Positions 15,843 to 24,632 of a DNA stretch of 64,000 nt are shown here, piece after piece; position 1 is the stretch's first letter, and every line of letters starts with the position of its first letter. The notes under the pieces are model-generated. The model was not told the origin of the DNA. It saw nothing but the letters and a program-made list of their open reading frames with translations, and ran no database searches. Source of the DNA: Nitrosomonas nitrosa (GTDB lineage Bacteria; Pseudomonadota; Gammaproteobacteria; Burkholderiales; Nitrosomonadaceae); assembly GCF_003051105.1 (NCBI RefSeq), contig NZ_QAOO01000003.1, positions 1 through 64,000 on the forward strand, read 5' to 3'. Made by a program: the position numbers and the translations under genes.

Positions 15843-17863
15843 GTTGGGAGAGCAAAAAGCTCAAAGATATTTGCACCATCCGCCCTCCCAAAAAAGAGGC
15901 ATCACAGCGTCTTAGACCGGAAGACATCGTGTCTTTTGTTCCTATGGATTGTCTTGGCATCCTCTCCAAAAACTTGACTTTGAGAGAAGAAAGAAAACTG
16001 GAGGATGTACAGGGCAGCTATACATACTTCGCTGATAACGATGTGCTTTTGGCTAAAATCACCCCTTGCTTCGAGAACGGAAAACTGGGGATAGCCAAAG
16101 GCCTTACAAATGGTGTCGGCTTTGGCTCCAGTGAATTTGTTATTTTGCGCTCTAGGGGAGAGATTAATCCCGAATTTCTCTTTTATTTCCTTTCACAGGA
16201 TAAGTTTCGTGCGGACGGAGCACGTGTCATGACAGGGGCTGTCGGTCATAAACGTATCCCGAAGGAATATGTTGAAGATCACGAAATCCCGCTTCCACCG
16301 CTCGAAGAACAAAAGCGGATTGTCGCCATTCTGGATGAGGCGTTTGAGGGAATTGAAAAAGCGCAAGTCAATGCCGAACAGAACCTCGCCAACGCCCGCG
16401 AGCTTTATACGAGTGCGCTTCATGCCTGCTTTGGCCAAGAGAAACCTGAGCCCTCATGGATGTCTTGTGAAAAACGTAAATTTCTATCAAATGAAAAGAC
16501 TCCTATCCCCCAAAAAGCAAATTCTACCGCGCGAGGCCGAGCGGCTACGGATCGCATCATTGAGGGAGAGCTTTCCTTATCCGTGGGAAAGCCGGGAATA
16601 ACACCTCGGCCCGGCTGGATTTGGTCAAAATTAACTGATTTGGCGCGTCTTGAAAGTGGGCATACGCCCAGCCGTAGACATCCTGAATATTGGGCTGGTG
16701 ATGTGGGCTGGATTGGGATTAAAGACGCAAAGGCTCATCATGGTCAGGTTATCTATAAAACCAACCAGCATACTAATCAGCTTGGTTTGGATAATTCGGC
16801 TGCACGGCTACTACCAAAAGATACTGTATGCTTATCACGCACGGCTTCTGTTGGATATGTCGTTGTTATGGGCACGGAGATGGCTACCAGCCAAGATTTT
16901 GTGAACTGGGTCTGTTCTCCAGAACTTGAACCACATTTTCTCAAATACCTTCTTCTTGCAGAAGGGGACGGGTTTCTAAAATATTCCAGCGGGGCGGTGC
17001 ATCAAACAATTTATTTTCCAGAGGTGAAGGCCTTTCATATATGTCATCCTTCGATTGAGGTTCAGAGAAAGATCGTCGAGTTTCTGGATAAAACCTATGT
17101 TCTTTCTAAAAAATTAGAAGCTATTTACGAACAAAAACTCAAAGACCTTGCCGAGCTGAAGCAATCCCTCCTGCAAAAAGCGTTCAGCGGCGAGCTGACC
17201 TCCAGCAATGTTGTCGCTTTTACGCGCCCTGTGGCGGAGCAGCAGGCAGTGGCGACGACATCGCCGGAATTTGCGGCGAATGTGCTGGCTTACGCGCAGA
17301 ACTGGCATGCTTCCCAGCAGCGGGATCGCACCTTTGGGCGCGTGAAGGCGCAGAAAGTCCTGCACATGGCCGAAAGCGTGGCCGGTGTTGATATGGGGCG
17401 GCAGCCGATCAAAGACGCGGCGGGGCCGAATGATTTTCAGCATATGCTCCGCGCCGAGGATTGGGCGAGGAGCAATCTGTTTTTCGAGTTTACCCCGCGC
17501 CTGACCGGCAACGGCTATGATTTCAAAAAACTCGGCGATTATAACAAATTGATCGGCGGGGCTTTGGAGACTGTGAAGCCGTATAAGGACAAGCTGGATA
17601 AAATTCTCGCCCTCATGATGCCCTTGAATACGCGGGAGGCGGAGGTTCTGGCGACCGTCCATGCCGCCTGGAACAACCTGGTGCTGGATAGTGCCGAAGT
17701 AACCGACGATAAAATTCATGAGGCTTGCAAAACATGGCACGAAAGAAAGCAGCCCATTACAGAGGCAGAATTTCGTAAGGCGATCACGACCATACGCAAT
17801 AACGGCATTGTTCCTGACGGTACAGCCAAGCGCGTAATCGGCCAGGAGAGCCTGCCGCTATGA
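15839..17863 (+). CDS. hsdS: Type I restriction-modification specificity subunit S with extra C-terminal domain
   Basis: At 674 residues this is well above the 400-450 usual for HsdS. Two target-recognition halves are visible, each closed by the conserved spacer: PPLEEQKRIVAILDEAFE near residue 147, and VQRKIVEFLDKTY then LAELKQSLLQKAFSGEL near 410-457. The extra region from about residue 480 (YAQNWHASQQRDRTFGRVKAQKVLHMAES) to the end is a helical domain containing KDAAGPNDFQHM and LFFEFTPRLTGNGYDFKKL. Similar tails occur on some HsdS proteins but I know of no assigned role. It overlaps hsdM and the next gene by four bases on each side, so the four products are probably translationally coupled. 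Confidence 0.9.
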   Translation: MSWESKKLKDICTIRPPKKEASQRLRPEDIVSFVPMDCLGILSKNLTLREERKLEDVQGSYTYFADNDVLLAKITPCFENGKLGIAKGLTNGVGFGSSEFVILRSRGEINPEFLFYFLSQDKFRADGARVMTGAVGHKRIPKEYVEDHEIPLPPLEEQKRIVAILDEAFEGIEKAQVNAEQNLANARELYTSALHACFGQEKPEPSWMSCEKRKFLSNEKTPIPQKANSTARGRAATDRIIEGELSLSVGKPGITPRPGWIWSKLTDLARLESGHTPSRRHPEYWAGDVGWIGIKDAKAHHGQVIYKTNQHTNQLGLDNSAARLLPKDTVCLSRTASVGYVVVMGTEMATSQDFVNWVCSPELEPHFLKYLLLAEGDGFLKYSSGAVHQTIYFPEVKAFHICHPSIEVQRKIVEFLDKTYVLSKKLEAIYEQKLKDLAELKQSLLQKAFSGELTSSNVVAFTRPVAEQQAVATTSPEFAANVLAYAQNWHASQQRDRTFGRVKAQKVLHMAESVAGVDMGRQPIKDAAGPNDFQHMLRAEDWARSNLFFEFTPRLTGNGYDFKKLGDYNKLIGGALETVKPYKDKLDKILALMMPLNTREAEVLATVHAAWNNLVLDSAEVTDDKIHEACKTWHERKQPITEAEFRKAITTIRNNGIVPDGTAKRVIGQESLPL

Positions 17864-19356
17864 ACCATTCCCCTTCCAACAATGTTGTTGTGAGCGCCAT
17901 GATCAGTCAGGAGCGTGATATTGCCCTGATTGATGAATTGCGCGGTGCGGATGCTGAAACGGCTTGTGTTGAATTTAAGCAGAATAATGCCGATCCCGAC
18001 CGGATCGGGGTTTTATGCTCGGCATTATCTAACTCCGCCAGAATAGAAGACAAGGCTGTGGCCTATGTTTTGTGGGGCATCAATGATAGCAGCCATAACG
18101 TCATAGGCACTACGTTCAGTCCGGACGCACAGAAAGTCGGTAATCAGGATTTTCAATTCTGGCTGACACAGATGCTTAAACCGGATATAGCGTTGTCGTT
18201 CCGAACGCTTCAGCATCCTGATGGCAAAGTCGTGATGCTGGAGATTCCGGCGGCCACATCCGCGCCCATTGAATTTAAAGGTACTGCCTATTGCCGCATC
18301 GGCAGCGCAACACCGAAATTATCGGATCACCCTCAGCGTTTTCAGAAACTGATTAACAACCTGCGCCCCTATCGCTGGGAAAAAGAAAATGCGAAAACCT
18401 ATCAGGACGCAGATGAGGTTTTAAAACTTCTTGATTATCCGAAGTATTTTAGCCTGACTGGACAGAATCTGCCGGATCACAAGGCAGGTATTCTGGAACG
18501 CCTAGAAGCTGATCATCTGATTGTTCGTGATGTTGGTGGACGGTGGAACATAACCAATCTCGGCGCTATCCTCTTTGCAACAGATTTGGGAAAGTTCGAT
18601 ACTTCACTTGCTCGTAAAGCTGTGCGTTTTATCGCTTATGGTGGTCATAACAAATCAGCTACCGTTACTCATCGTCATGACGGAGTAAAAGGCTATGCTT
18701 CAGGTTTTGAGGGACTGGTCGGGTATATTAATGGGCTCTTGCCAGTAAATGAGCATATCGGCGCTGCGTTTCGGGAAAGTCGGCCATTATTTCCCGAAAT
18801 TGCCATTCGGGAATTGATTGCCAATGCATTGATTCATCAGGATATGACAATACAAGGTGCAGGGCCGCAAATAGAGCTGTTTCAGGATCGCATCGAAATC
18901 ACTAATCCCGGCGATCCTCTGGTGCAGCCGGATCGGATGATTGATCTGCCGCCACGTTCACGAAACGAAATGCTGGCCTCCCTTATGCGGCGCATGCGCT
19001 TTTGTGAAGAACAAGGCAGCGGCCTTGATAAAGTTGTTATGAACATTGAGGTTTACCAGCTTCCGCCATTAAAAATTCAGGCCGAAGGTGGATCAACCCA
19101 GGTCATTTTATACGGCCCGCGTTCTTTCGCTGAAATGAATAGATCGGAGCGGGTGCGGGCCTGTTACCAGCATGCAGTGCTTAAATGGCTAAGCGGCGAG
19201 AAAATGAAAAACTCTACGCTGTGTGAGCGTTTCGGCATAGATAAGAAAAATGCCGCCCAGGCAAGCCAAGTCATCAGCGCCGCGCTGGAGGAAGGGAAAA
19301 TTAAAGTCGCTGATCCAGATCATCCGAGAGCGGGATATTTTCCGTTCTGGGGGTAA
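17860..19356 (+). CDS. AlbA/Schlafen-type ATP-binding protein within the restriction operon
   Basis: A 498-residue protein of the AlbA_2 plus HATPase_c_4 type. The N-terminal AlbA-like domain is marked by CVEFKQNNADPDRIGVLCSA and AYVLWGINDSSHNVIGT. A second domain around residues 310-400 has REIAIRELIANALIHQDM and ITNPGDPL, the N-box-like and G-box-like parts of the family. A C-terminal helix-turn-helix-like stretch follows (STLCERFGIDKKNAAQASQVI). Such proteins are common partners of type I systems, seen as regulators or nucleic-acid-binding helpers; the exact role is not known. It overlaps hsdS by four bases and is followed by a 150-base AT-rich gap before hsdR. An internal ATG at 17899 is a possible alternative start. 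Confidence 0.85.
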   Translation: MNHSPSNNVVVSAMISQERDIALIDELRGADAETACVEFKQNNADPDRIGVLCSALSNSARIEDKAVAYVLWGINDSSHNVIGTTFSPDAQKVGNQDFQFWLTQMLKPDIALSFRTLQHPDGKVVMLEIPAATSAPIEFKGTAYCRIGSATPKLSDHPQRFQKLINNLRPYRWEKENAKTYQDADEVLKLLDYPKYFSLTGQNLPDHKAGILERLEADHLIVRDVGGRWNITNLGAILFATDLGKFDTSLARKAVRFIAYGGHNKSATVTHRHDGVKGYASGFEGLVGYINGLLPVNEHIGAAFRESRPLFPEIAIRELIANALIHQDMTIQGAGPQIELFQDRIEITNPGDPLVQPDRMIDLPPRSRNEMLASLMRRMRFCEEQGSGLDKVVMNIEVYQLPPLKIQAEGGSTQVILYGPRSFAEMNRSERVRACYQHAVLKWLSGEKMKNSTLCERFGIDKKNAAQASQVISAALEEGKIKVADPDHPRAGYFPFWG

Positions 19357-19506
19357 GTATATTTTCTTGATCCATTTTTGATTATTAGAGTAAGAAAATT
19401 AGTCTAGAGTATAAACAGTTTATATATATCAAATGGTTATGCTGTATTCTTCCAATAAAATTTTCTTGATCGGGTTTTGATTGTAAAGAACTAAAAGCGA
19501 GTATTA

Positions 19507-21864
19507 ATGAACGAAGCAGAAACACGAGCGGAGCTGATCGATCCTGCCCTCAAATCAGCAGGATGGGGTGTCGTAGAAGGTAGTCGCGTCCGCCGTGAGC
19601 TGATAACGCTAGGCCGTTTGCAGGGTGCTGGCCGTCGCGCCAGTCAGGACATCGCCGATTACGTTCTGTTTTACAAAGGGCAGAAGCTCGCCGTGATCGA
19701 GGCCAAGCGCCGTGATGCACAGGATACTGAAGGTGTAGGACAGGCGAAGCGATACGCCGAGATGCTCCAGACTCGATTTGCCTATTCCACCAACGGAGAT
19801 GGCATTTACCAGATCGACATGCTCACCGGCGCGGAAAGCTACATCGATGCTTATCCTGCACCGGAAGAATTATGGACGATGACCTATGCCGCGGAGAACG
19901 CCCGCAAGCAGGAATGGCTGGAGCGGTTTGGCGATGTGCCGTTTGAGGATAAGGGTGGACAGTGGGAAGCCCGTTATTACCAGCACAATGCGATTAACAA
20001 AACGCTGGAGGCTCTGGCGGAAGGACAGGAGCGCATCCTGCTGACGCTGGCGACCGGCACCGGTAAGACCTTTATCGCGTTTCAACTTGCGTGGAAGCTG
20101 TTCCGCAGTCGCTGGAACCTAAGCCGCGAGCCTTCCCGCCGCCCGCGCATCCTGTTTCTGGCCGACCGGAACATTCTGGCCGATCAGGCGTACAATGCTT
20201 TTTCCGCCTTTCCTGAAGATGCGCTGGTGCGGATTGACCCTGAAAGCATCCGCAAGAAAGGCCGCGTTCCCAAAAACGGTAGCATCTTTTTTACGATCTT
20301 CCAGACCTTCATGTCCGGTAGCGATGCAGAAGGAAGGCCCGCGCCCAGCTTTGGTGAGTATCCGCCGGATTTCTTTGATTTTATCATCATCGATGAGTGT
20401 CATAGGGGCGGTGCCAATGATGAAAGCAACTGGCGCGGCATTTTAGAATATTTCTCGCCTGCGGTGCAGCTCGGCCTGACGGCCACGCCGAAACGCAAAC
20501 ACAATGCCGATACTTACGCCTATTTCGGCGAGCCGGTTTATATCTACTCCCTGAAGGAAGGGATCAATGACGGCTTCCTGACCCCGTTCAAGGTCAAACA
20601 GATCGCCACCACGCTGGATGAATACGTCTATACCTCCGACGATGAGCTGATAGAGGGTGAAGTCGAGGAAGGCAGGCGGTATGTCGAAGATGATTTTAAC
20701 CGCGTGATCGAAATAAAAGAGCGGGAGAAATACCGTGTCAAGCTGTTCATGGATATGATCGACCAGCGGGAAAAGACCATCGTTTTCTGCGCCACGCAGG
20801 AACATGCGCTGGCGGTGCGCGATCTCATCAACCAGATCAAAACCAGCAAAGACCCGCATTACTGCGCCCGTGTCACCGCCAATGACGGCGCTATCGGAGA
20901 ACAACACCTGCGCCATTTTCAGGATAATGAGAAGACTATTCCGACGATCCTGACCACATCACAGAAACTCTCGACCGGTGTGGATGCGCGGAATGTGCGA
21001 AACATCGTGCTGATGAGGCCCGTCAATTCCATGATCGAGTTTAAGCAGATTATCGGGCGCGGAACCCGCCTGTATGACGGCAAGGACTACTTCACGATCT
21101 ACGATTACGTGAAAGCCTATGAGCATTTTAACGATCCTGAATGGGACGGCGAGCCTATTGAGCCGGTGACGCCAGAGCCTCGTGGTGGCGATGACGGCCA
21201 CGACGAGGCCGATGAACCCAATTCAGGCGCTCATGAGGGCGGTGACGAAGGTGAAGGTCCTGACGGGGACGGAGAAAATCCACAAAGATCGAAGAGAATA
21301 AAAATCAAGTTGGCGGACGGCAAAGAACGCACGATCCAATACATGGTAGCTACAACATTCTGGAGTCCTAACGGCAAGCCGATGTCGGTGGCGGAATTCA
21401 TAGAACGCTTGTTCGGCGAGTTTCCTGCCCTGTTTCGCGATGAGGATGAACTGCGGAAGCTGTGGGGCCAGCCGGAAACCCGAAAAGCCCTGATGGATAC
21501 GCTGGCCGAGAAAGGCTATGGCGAAGATCAACTCGTCGAAATCAGCCGTATGATTAACGCCGAAAAAAGCGACATTTTCGATGTGCTGGCCTATATCGCC
21601 TTCGCCCTTTCCCCCATATCACGTCAGGAGCGTGTCGAACAGCACAGGGAGGTAATCTTTTCCGAATACGACGACAAGCTCCAGGCGTTTCTGGATTTTG
21701 TTCTGTCGCAGTATGTGCAGGAAGGCGTGGGCGAGCTGGATCAGGAAAAATTACCGCACCTGCTAGAGCTGAAATACCGCGCCATCAGCGATGCCGCCGA
21801 ACAACTCGGCGGTGTCAGCCGCATCCGCGAGGCTTTCGTCGGATTTCAGCGGCATTTGTATTGA
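19507..21864 (+). CDS. hsdR: Type I restriction endonuclease subunit R
   Basis: A 785-residue motor and nuclease of the EcoEI-like branch. The N-terminal nuclease core is seen as DIADYVLFYKGQKLAVIEAKR (D...E-x-K, around residues 48-64). The helicase follows with LATGTGKTFIAFQLAW (motif I, near 181), IIIDECHRGG (motif II, near 295), LGLTATPKR (III) and IIGRGTRLYDG (VI). An acidic linker rich in G, D and E (about residues 555-590) precedes the C-terminal domain that docks on the methyltransferase. HsdR cuts DNA lacking host methylation after ATP-driven translocation. It ends ten bases before the reverse transcriptase start, so both are likely on one transcript. Confidence 0.95.
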   Translation: MNEAETRAELIDPALKSAGWGVVEGSRVRRELITLGRLQGAGRRASQDIADYVLFYKGQKLAVIEAKRRDAQDTEGVGQAKRYAEMLQTRFAYSTNGDGIYQIDMLTGAESYIDAYPAPEELWTMTYAAENARKQEWLERFGDVPFEDKGGQWEARYYQHNAINKTLEALAEGQERILLTLATGTGKTFIAFQLAWKLFRSRWNLSREPSRRPRILFLADRNILADQAYNAFSAFPEDALVRIDPESIRKKGRVPKNGSIFFTIFQTFMSGSDAEGRPAPSFGEYPPDFFDFIIIDECHRGGANDESNWRGILEYFSPAVQLGLTATPKRKHNADTYAYFGEPVYIYSLKEGINDGFLTPFKVKQIATTLDEYVYTSDDELIEGEVEEGRRYVEDDFNRVIEIKEREKYRVKLFMDMIDQREKTIVFCATQEHALAVRDLINQIKTSKDPHYCARVTANDGAIGEQHLRHFQDNEKTIPTILTTSQKLSTGVDARNVRNIVLMRPVNSMIEFKQIIGRGTRLYDGKDYFTIYDYVKAYEHFNDPEWDGEPIEPVTPEPRGGDDGHDEADEPNSGAHEGGDEGEGPDGDGENPQRSKRIKIKLADGKERTIQYMVATTFWSPNGKPMSVAEFIERLFGEFPALFRDEDELRKLWGQPETRKALMDTLAEKGYGEDQLVEISRMINAEKSDIFDVLAYIAFALSPISRQERVEQHREVIFSEYDDKLQAFLDFVLSQYVQEGVGELDQEKLPHLLELKYRAISDAAEQLGGVSRIREAFVGFQRHLY

Positions 21865-21874
21865 GGAGAAGAGT

Positions 21875-23182
21875 ATGGGGGGTATAAACGCACAAAAATA
21901 TTTCAAAACGGAAGAATTAAAAACCGCAATTGGCTCTGTATCAGAAAAGAATGCCGATGTCTCCGGTAATAGCCCGTTAGATTATGTTTTAAACTCCGAT
22001 GACAAGCTGGCTTCTATTTCGCAAAAATGTCTCAATGGAAAATATAAATTCCCTCCATATAACCTGAAGCTGTTTCTGAAGGGGCCGGGCAAACCTCCTA
22101 GGGAAATTTCTGTACCATCTTTACTTGATCAGGCGCTTTTAAAATCAATAGATCAAGCGTTAAAAAATACTTGCCCAATAGAAAACCAAACGGCTCTGGC
22201 ATTTTTTATTATTCAGGATTTGAAAGATTATATGCAAAACCTACCAGAAGCAGCCCAAGTTATGCGTTTGGATATCAAGCAATTTTTTGATCGTATCCAG
22301 CATGAAACGTTATTGCAAAAATTGAACGAAAAGAAATGCCCAGACTGGCTTATGAAGCTAGTTTCAACAGCAATTACAACACCAGCAAAAGAAAAAGGTA
22401 TTAAAACACCTCGAAAAAAAGAGATTGGTGTACCACAGGGAATTTCTATAGCGAGCTATCTTGCCGATCTTTATCTTGAGAACTTTGATAAAGAACTTCA
22501 GAATCATTGTTTGAAATCAGCACGATATGTAGACGATATACTTATTATCTATTCGCCAAAACAGGAAACGGGTTTGCTTTCCTTCCTAAAAGAGCATCTG
22601 GCGTCATTGGGGCTAGAATTCCATGAAGAAGGGAACGAGCATAAGTTTTTTAAAGGCAGCATATACGCAGAGAACGGAGTTGATTTCCTAGGATATCACT
22701 TTTTCGTAAAGCAAGATGGATTACTCGTTTCTGTAAGAAATTCAAGCGCACAAAAATTTGTAAATTCACTTGTTGGCTTAGTAACGAAATATAAAAAAGG
22801 GGGGTATGGCCTGAACTACCCAGATACGTGTCTGGCGGAAGATGTTTTTCGCTATGACCTTAATGAAAGGATCACCGGAGCGTTTAAGGGTGATCAAAGA
22901 TATGGGTGGCTGTGGTATTTCCGACAAATGAATGACCTGCCTCTTTTAGACCGGATTGATAAAATCGTAAAAAGAGAATTGGCTAAATCGTCTGATACCA
23001 AGCATATAAAGACCAAAAGATTAAAAAGAGCCTATTACGAAATACAAAATTTTTCTCCAGGGAACACGTATATTTTAAATTACGGCCTTACTGATGCAGA
23101 AAAAATCCAAAAATATTTTGGTTTTCTAGATGCAAGGATTTCTAGGTCGCAGACGGACGAAAAAAACTTTGGCGGCTTTTAA
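21875..23182 (+). CDS. Defence-type reverse transcriptase (RVT_1, YVDD)
   Basis: A stand-alone reverse transcriptase of 435 residues. Seen in order: REISVPSLLDQALLKSIDQAL (residues 77-95), motif A RLDIKQFFDRI with catalytic Asp133, motif B GVPQGISIAS (185-194), motif C YVDD (218-221) and FLGYHFF (271-277). There is no maturase X domain or HNH, which argues against a group II intron protein, and motif B is not the SQ-type of diversity-generating RTs. It fits retron-like or unknown-group defence RTs; I cannot assign a subtype. GAGGAG at 21863-21868 fixes the ATG at 21875, ten bases after hsdR. The gene is clearly more AT-rich than the hsd genes, suggesting separate origin. It is followed by a structured non-coding gap and a SLATT gene. 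Confidence 0.9.
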   Translation: MGGINAQKYFKTEELKTAIGSVSEKNADVSGNSPLDYVLNSDDKLASISQKCLNGKYKFPPYNLKLFLKGPGKPPREISVPSLLDQALLKSIDQALKNTCPIENQTALAFFIIQDLKDYMQNLPEAAQVMRLDIKQFFDRIQHETLLQKLNEKKCPDWLMKLVSTAITTPAKEKGIKTPRKKEIGVPQGISIASYLADLYLENFDKELQNHCLKSARYVDDILIIYSPKQETGLLSFLKEHLASLGLEFHEEGNEHKFFKGSIYAENGVDFLGYHFFVKQDGLLVSVRNSSAQKFVNSLVGLVTKYKKGGYGLNYPDTCLAEDVFRYDLNERITGAFKGDQRYGWLWYFRQMNDLPLLDRIDKIVKRELAKSSDTKHIKTKRLKRAYYEIQNFSPGNTYILNYGLTDAEKIQKYFGFLDARISRSQTDEKNFGGF

Positions 23183-23220
23183 CCATTTTACAAATACACG
23201 ATTAAAACGCCTAATTCTTG

Positions 23221-23402
23221 ATGAAATCAGAGCTTCCTGATAGATTCATGATCGAGAGGGCCTAATCCAGAAATGGATAGACTGCTGTGCATTTTCAATG
23301 TCCACCAGTAATTCTGTTACCAACAGTCTTTAATGGCTACCCTGCAAAGGAGCACCCCATAGGGGTAAACTTGTAACTACCGATTATTCGGAAGGCCCTC
23401 TC
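23221..23402 (+). ncRNA. Candidate structured RNA between reverse transcriptase and SLATT gene
   Basis: Hand folding of the 247-base gap shows a dense set of stems. A 10-base perfect closing stem pairs GAGAGGGCCT (23254-23263) with AGGCCCTCTC (23393-23402). Inside, AGACTGCTG (23279-23287) pairs with 23321-23329 with one mismatch and encloses two hairpins: CATT/AATG (23290-23300) and GTAA/TTAC (23308-23320). Two more hairpins follow: ACCCC-ATA-GGGGT (23354-23366) and CCGA-TTAT-TCGG (23380-23391). A bulged hairpin ATGAAATCAG/CTGAT-AGA-TTCAT (23221-23249) precedes the closing stem. There are only ten bases upstream of the RT, so if the enzyme has a dedicated template RNA in this operon it must be here. 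The assignment is an inference from structure and position. Confidence 0.5.
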
Positions 23403-23429
23403 ACTTATATCTTGAAAAGGTAACGATGT

Positions 23430-24027
23430 ATGGCTGATAAAGAAAATAAAGCGCCGATAGAACAGCTTCAGGATGATTTGTATCGTACTAAATGTGCCCG
23501 TTTCAATGCTGATGAACGGTTGAGAATTGAACATAAACTGGCGCATTTTTCTTTGATGTTTTTGGCTGTGTATAATTGTTGCCTTATCAGTTGCGCCCGC
23601 ATTTGATGTATTATCATGGGCTAAAGGAAACGATGTAGATTTTTGGTCTTTGGTACTGTCGGTAATATTGCTCGGAATTGCGGCTCTTGAAGCGGGTGAC
23701 AATAGATTGGAAAAAGCATCCCGTCTGCATGAAAATGCTTTAAAAATTGATGATTTGTATAGAAGAACCAAAACTCTTGCAAAGAACGAGATCAGTAAAG
23801 AAAAGCTGGATGAACTGGCGACAGAGTATGGCTCGATTTTATCGAAATGTCAGTTCAATCATAATGAAATTGATATTTTACGAAATAATTTTACCAATTC
23901 ATGGCTTGGCTGGTGCGTAAGAGGGTTCAGTTTATTGGGGTGGTTTTTGCTTTCAATAAAACACTATGGAATTTACTGGTCGGTTATATTAGGGCCTCCA
24001 GCGGCTTTGTTTTTGACTATGAAATAA
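23430..24027 (+). pseudogene. SLATT-domain membrane effector gene with one frameshift
   Basis: The first frame from ATG 23430 gives a charged coil (QLQDDLYRTKCARFNADERLRIEHKLAHFSL) and the start of a membrane helix, then goes out of frame at about 23574. From IVALSVAPAFDV a second frame continues to 24027 with another helix (LVLSVILLGIAALEAG), a long coiled segment (NRLEKASRLHENALKIDDLYRRTK...LATEYGSILSKC) and two C-terminal helices. One extra base, or two missing bases, at 23574 explains the break. The layout of a two-helix membrane unit followed by a helical region is that of SLATT domains, predicted membrane effectors of nucleotide- or RT-linked defence systems. If the frameshift is real the effector is inactive; an assembly error would make it intact (about 199 residues). 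Confidence 0.65.
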
Positions 24028-24567
24028 ATTTTTTACCGCCTCATTATCAGCAATGTCTGACGTATAACAGCTACTATCCATTGTATTTTTTTCCAATATC
24101 AGAGCTGCATCTTAGAATAGGCTTCTTTGTAGTGGGAAAACTCAGGATGTTGGTCAACCCTCATGTGGGAATCCAGGGTTTAAAATACAGTTCTGCCGTT
24201 CAGACGGTACAAAGGAAGGTGGCAGAGCGATAGCGCGGTCCTATTCCTTCATTCTGGCATCGATGGCGGTGGCGATATTATGTGGTGTCTCCTACTGAGA
24301 GACAGTTTCGTCACCGTGTATTGCTGCCAATACCAGTTATGCTTTGAATTTACTCGAATATTGCGTGTACTTTTTACTTATCGTCATAAGCTCCTTTTTA
24401 ATTTTGTTAGAGCTTAACAATCTGTACAGTTTTGCGATACCACTTCTGGGCCTTCCCCCCTCGAATATCAAGAAAAATGACGGTTTCCGCCTGATCCACT
24501 CACGTGGGGCAGACCCTCCGCAGTTTTTCTTGACTTTTTTACGCCCGCCTTAGTGCCCTAGTCGGCA
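24028..24567. other. Non-coding stretch with no recognised gene
   Basis: Between the SLATT gene and the ardA leader there are about 540 bases without a credible gene. One weak reading frame (24344-24553) begins with a hydrophobic stretch, but it has no ribosome site and a low-quality C-terminus. Short inverted repeats such as AACCCT...AGGGTT near 24156 and GTCTC...GAGAC near 24284 are visible. I see no promoter or mobile-element end I can name. It may be degraded plasmid backbone. Confidence 0.4.
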
Positions 24568-24606
24568 GAGGTTCATGAGCGAGCAAAACGCTTCGCTTAG
24601 AACCTC
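24568..24606 (+). promoter_or_regulatory. Hairpin leader of ardA
   Basis: GAGGTTC (24568-24574) pairs with GAACCTC (24600-24606), and inside it AGCGA (24578-24582) pairs with TCGCT (24593-24597). The structure lies 27 bases before the ardA start codon, whose ribosome site AGGAG is at about 24621. Antirestriction genes of conjugative plasmids are often expressed from folded single-stranded leaders on entry. Here that role is a guess based on position. Confidence 0.3.
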
Positions 24607-24632
24607 AACACCGAACTTTAGGAGAAAAGACT

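Noticed and set aside
21875..23182. RT as a group II intron maturase or diversity-generating RT
   Set aside because: No X/maturase or HNH part follows the RT core, no intron ends were seen, motif B reads GVPQGISIAS rather than the SQ form, and no template/variable repeat pair was noticed.
24344..24553. Possible 69-aa membrane protein
   Set aside because: No ribosome site, a poor C-terminal sequence and no similarity I recognise; kept as non-coding.
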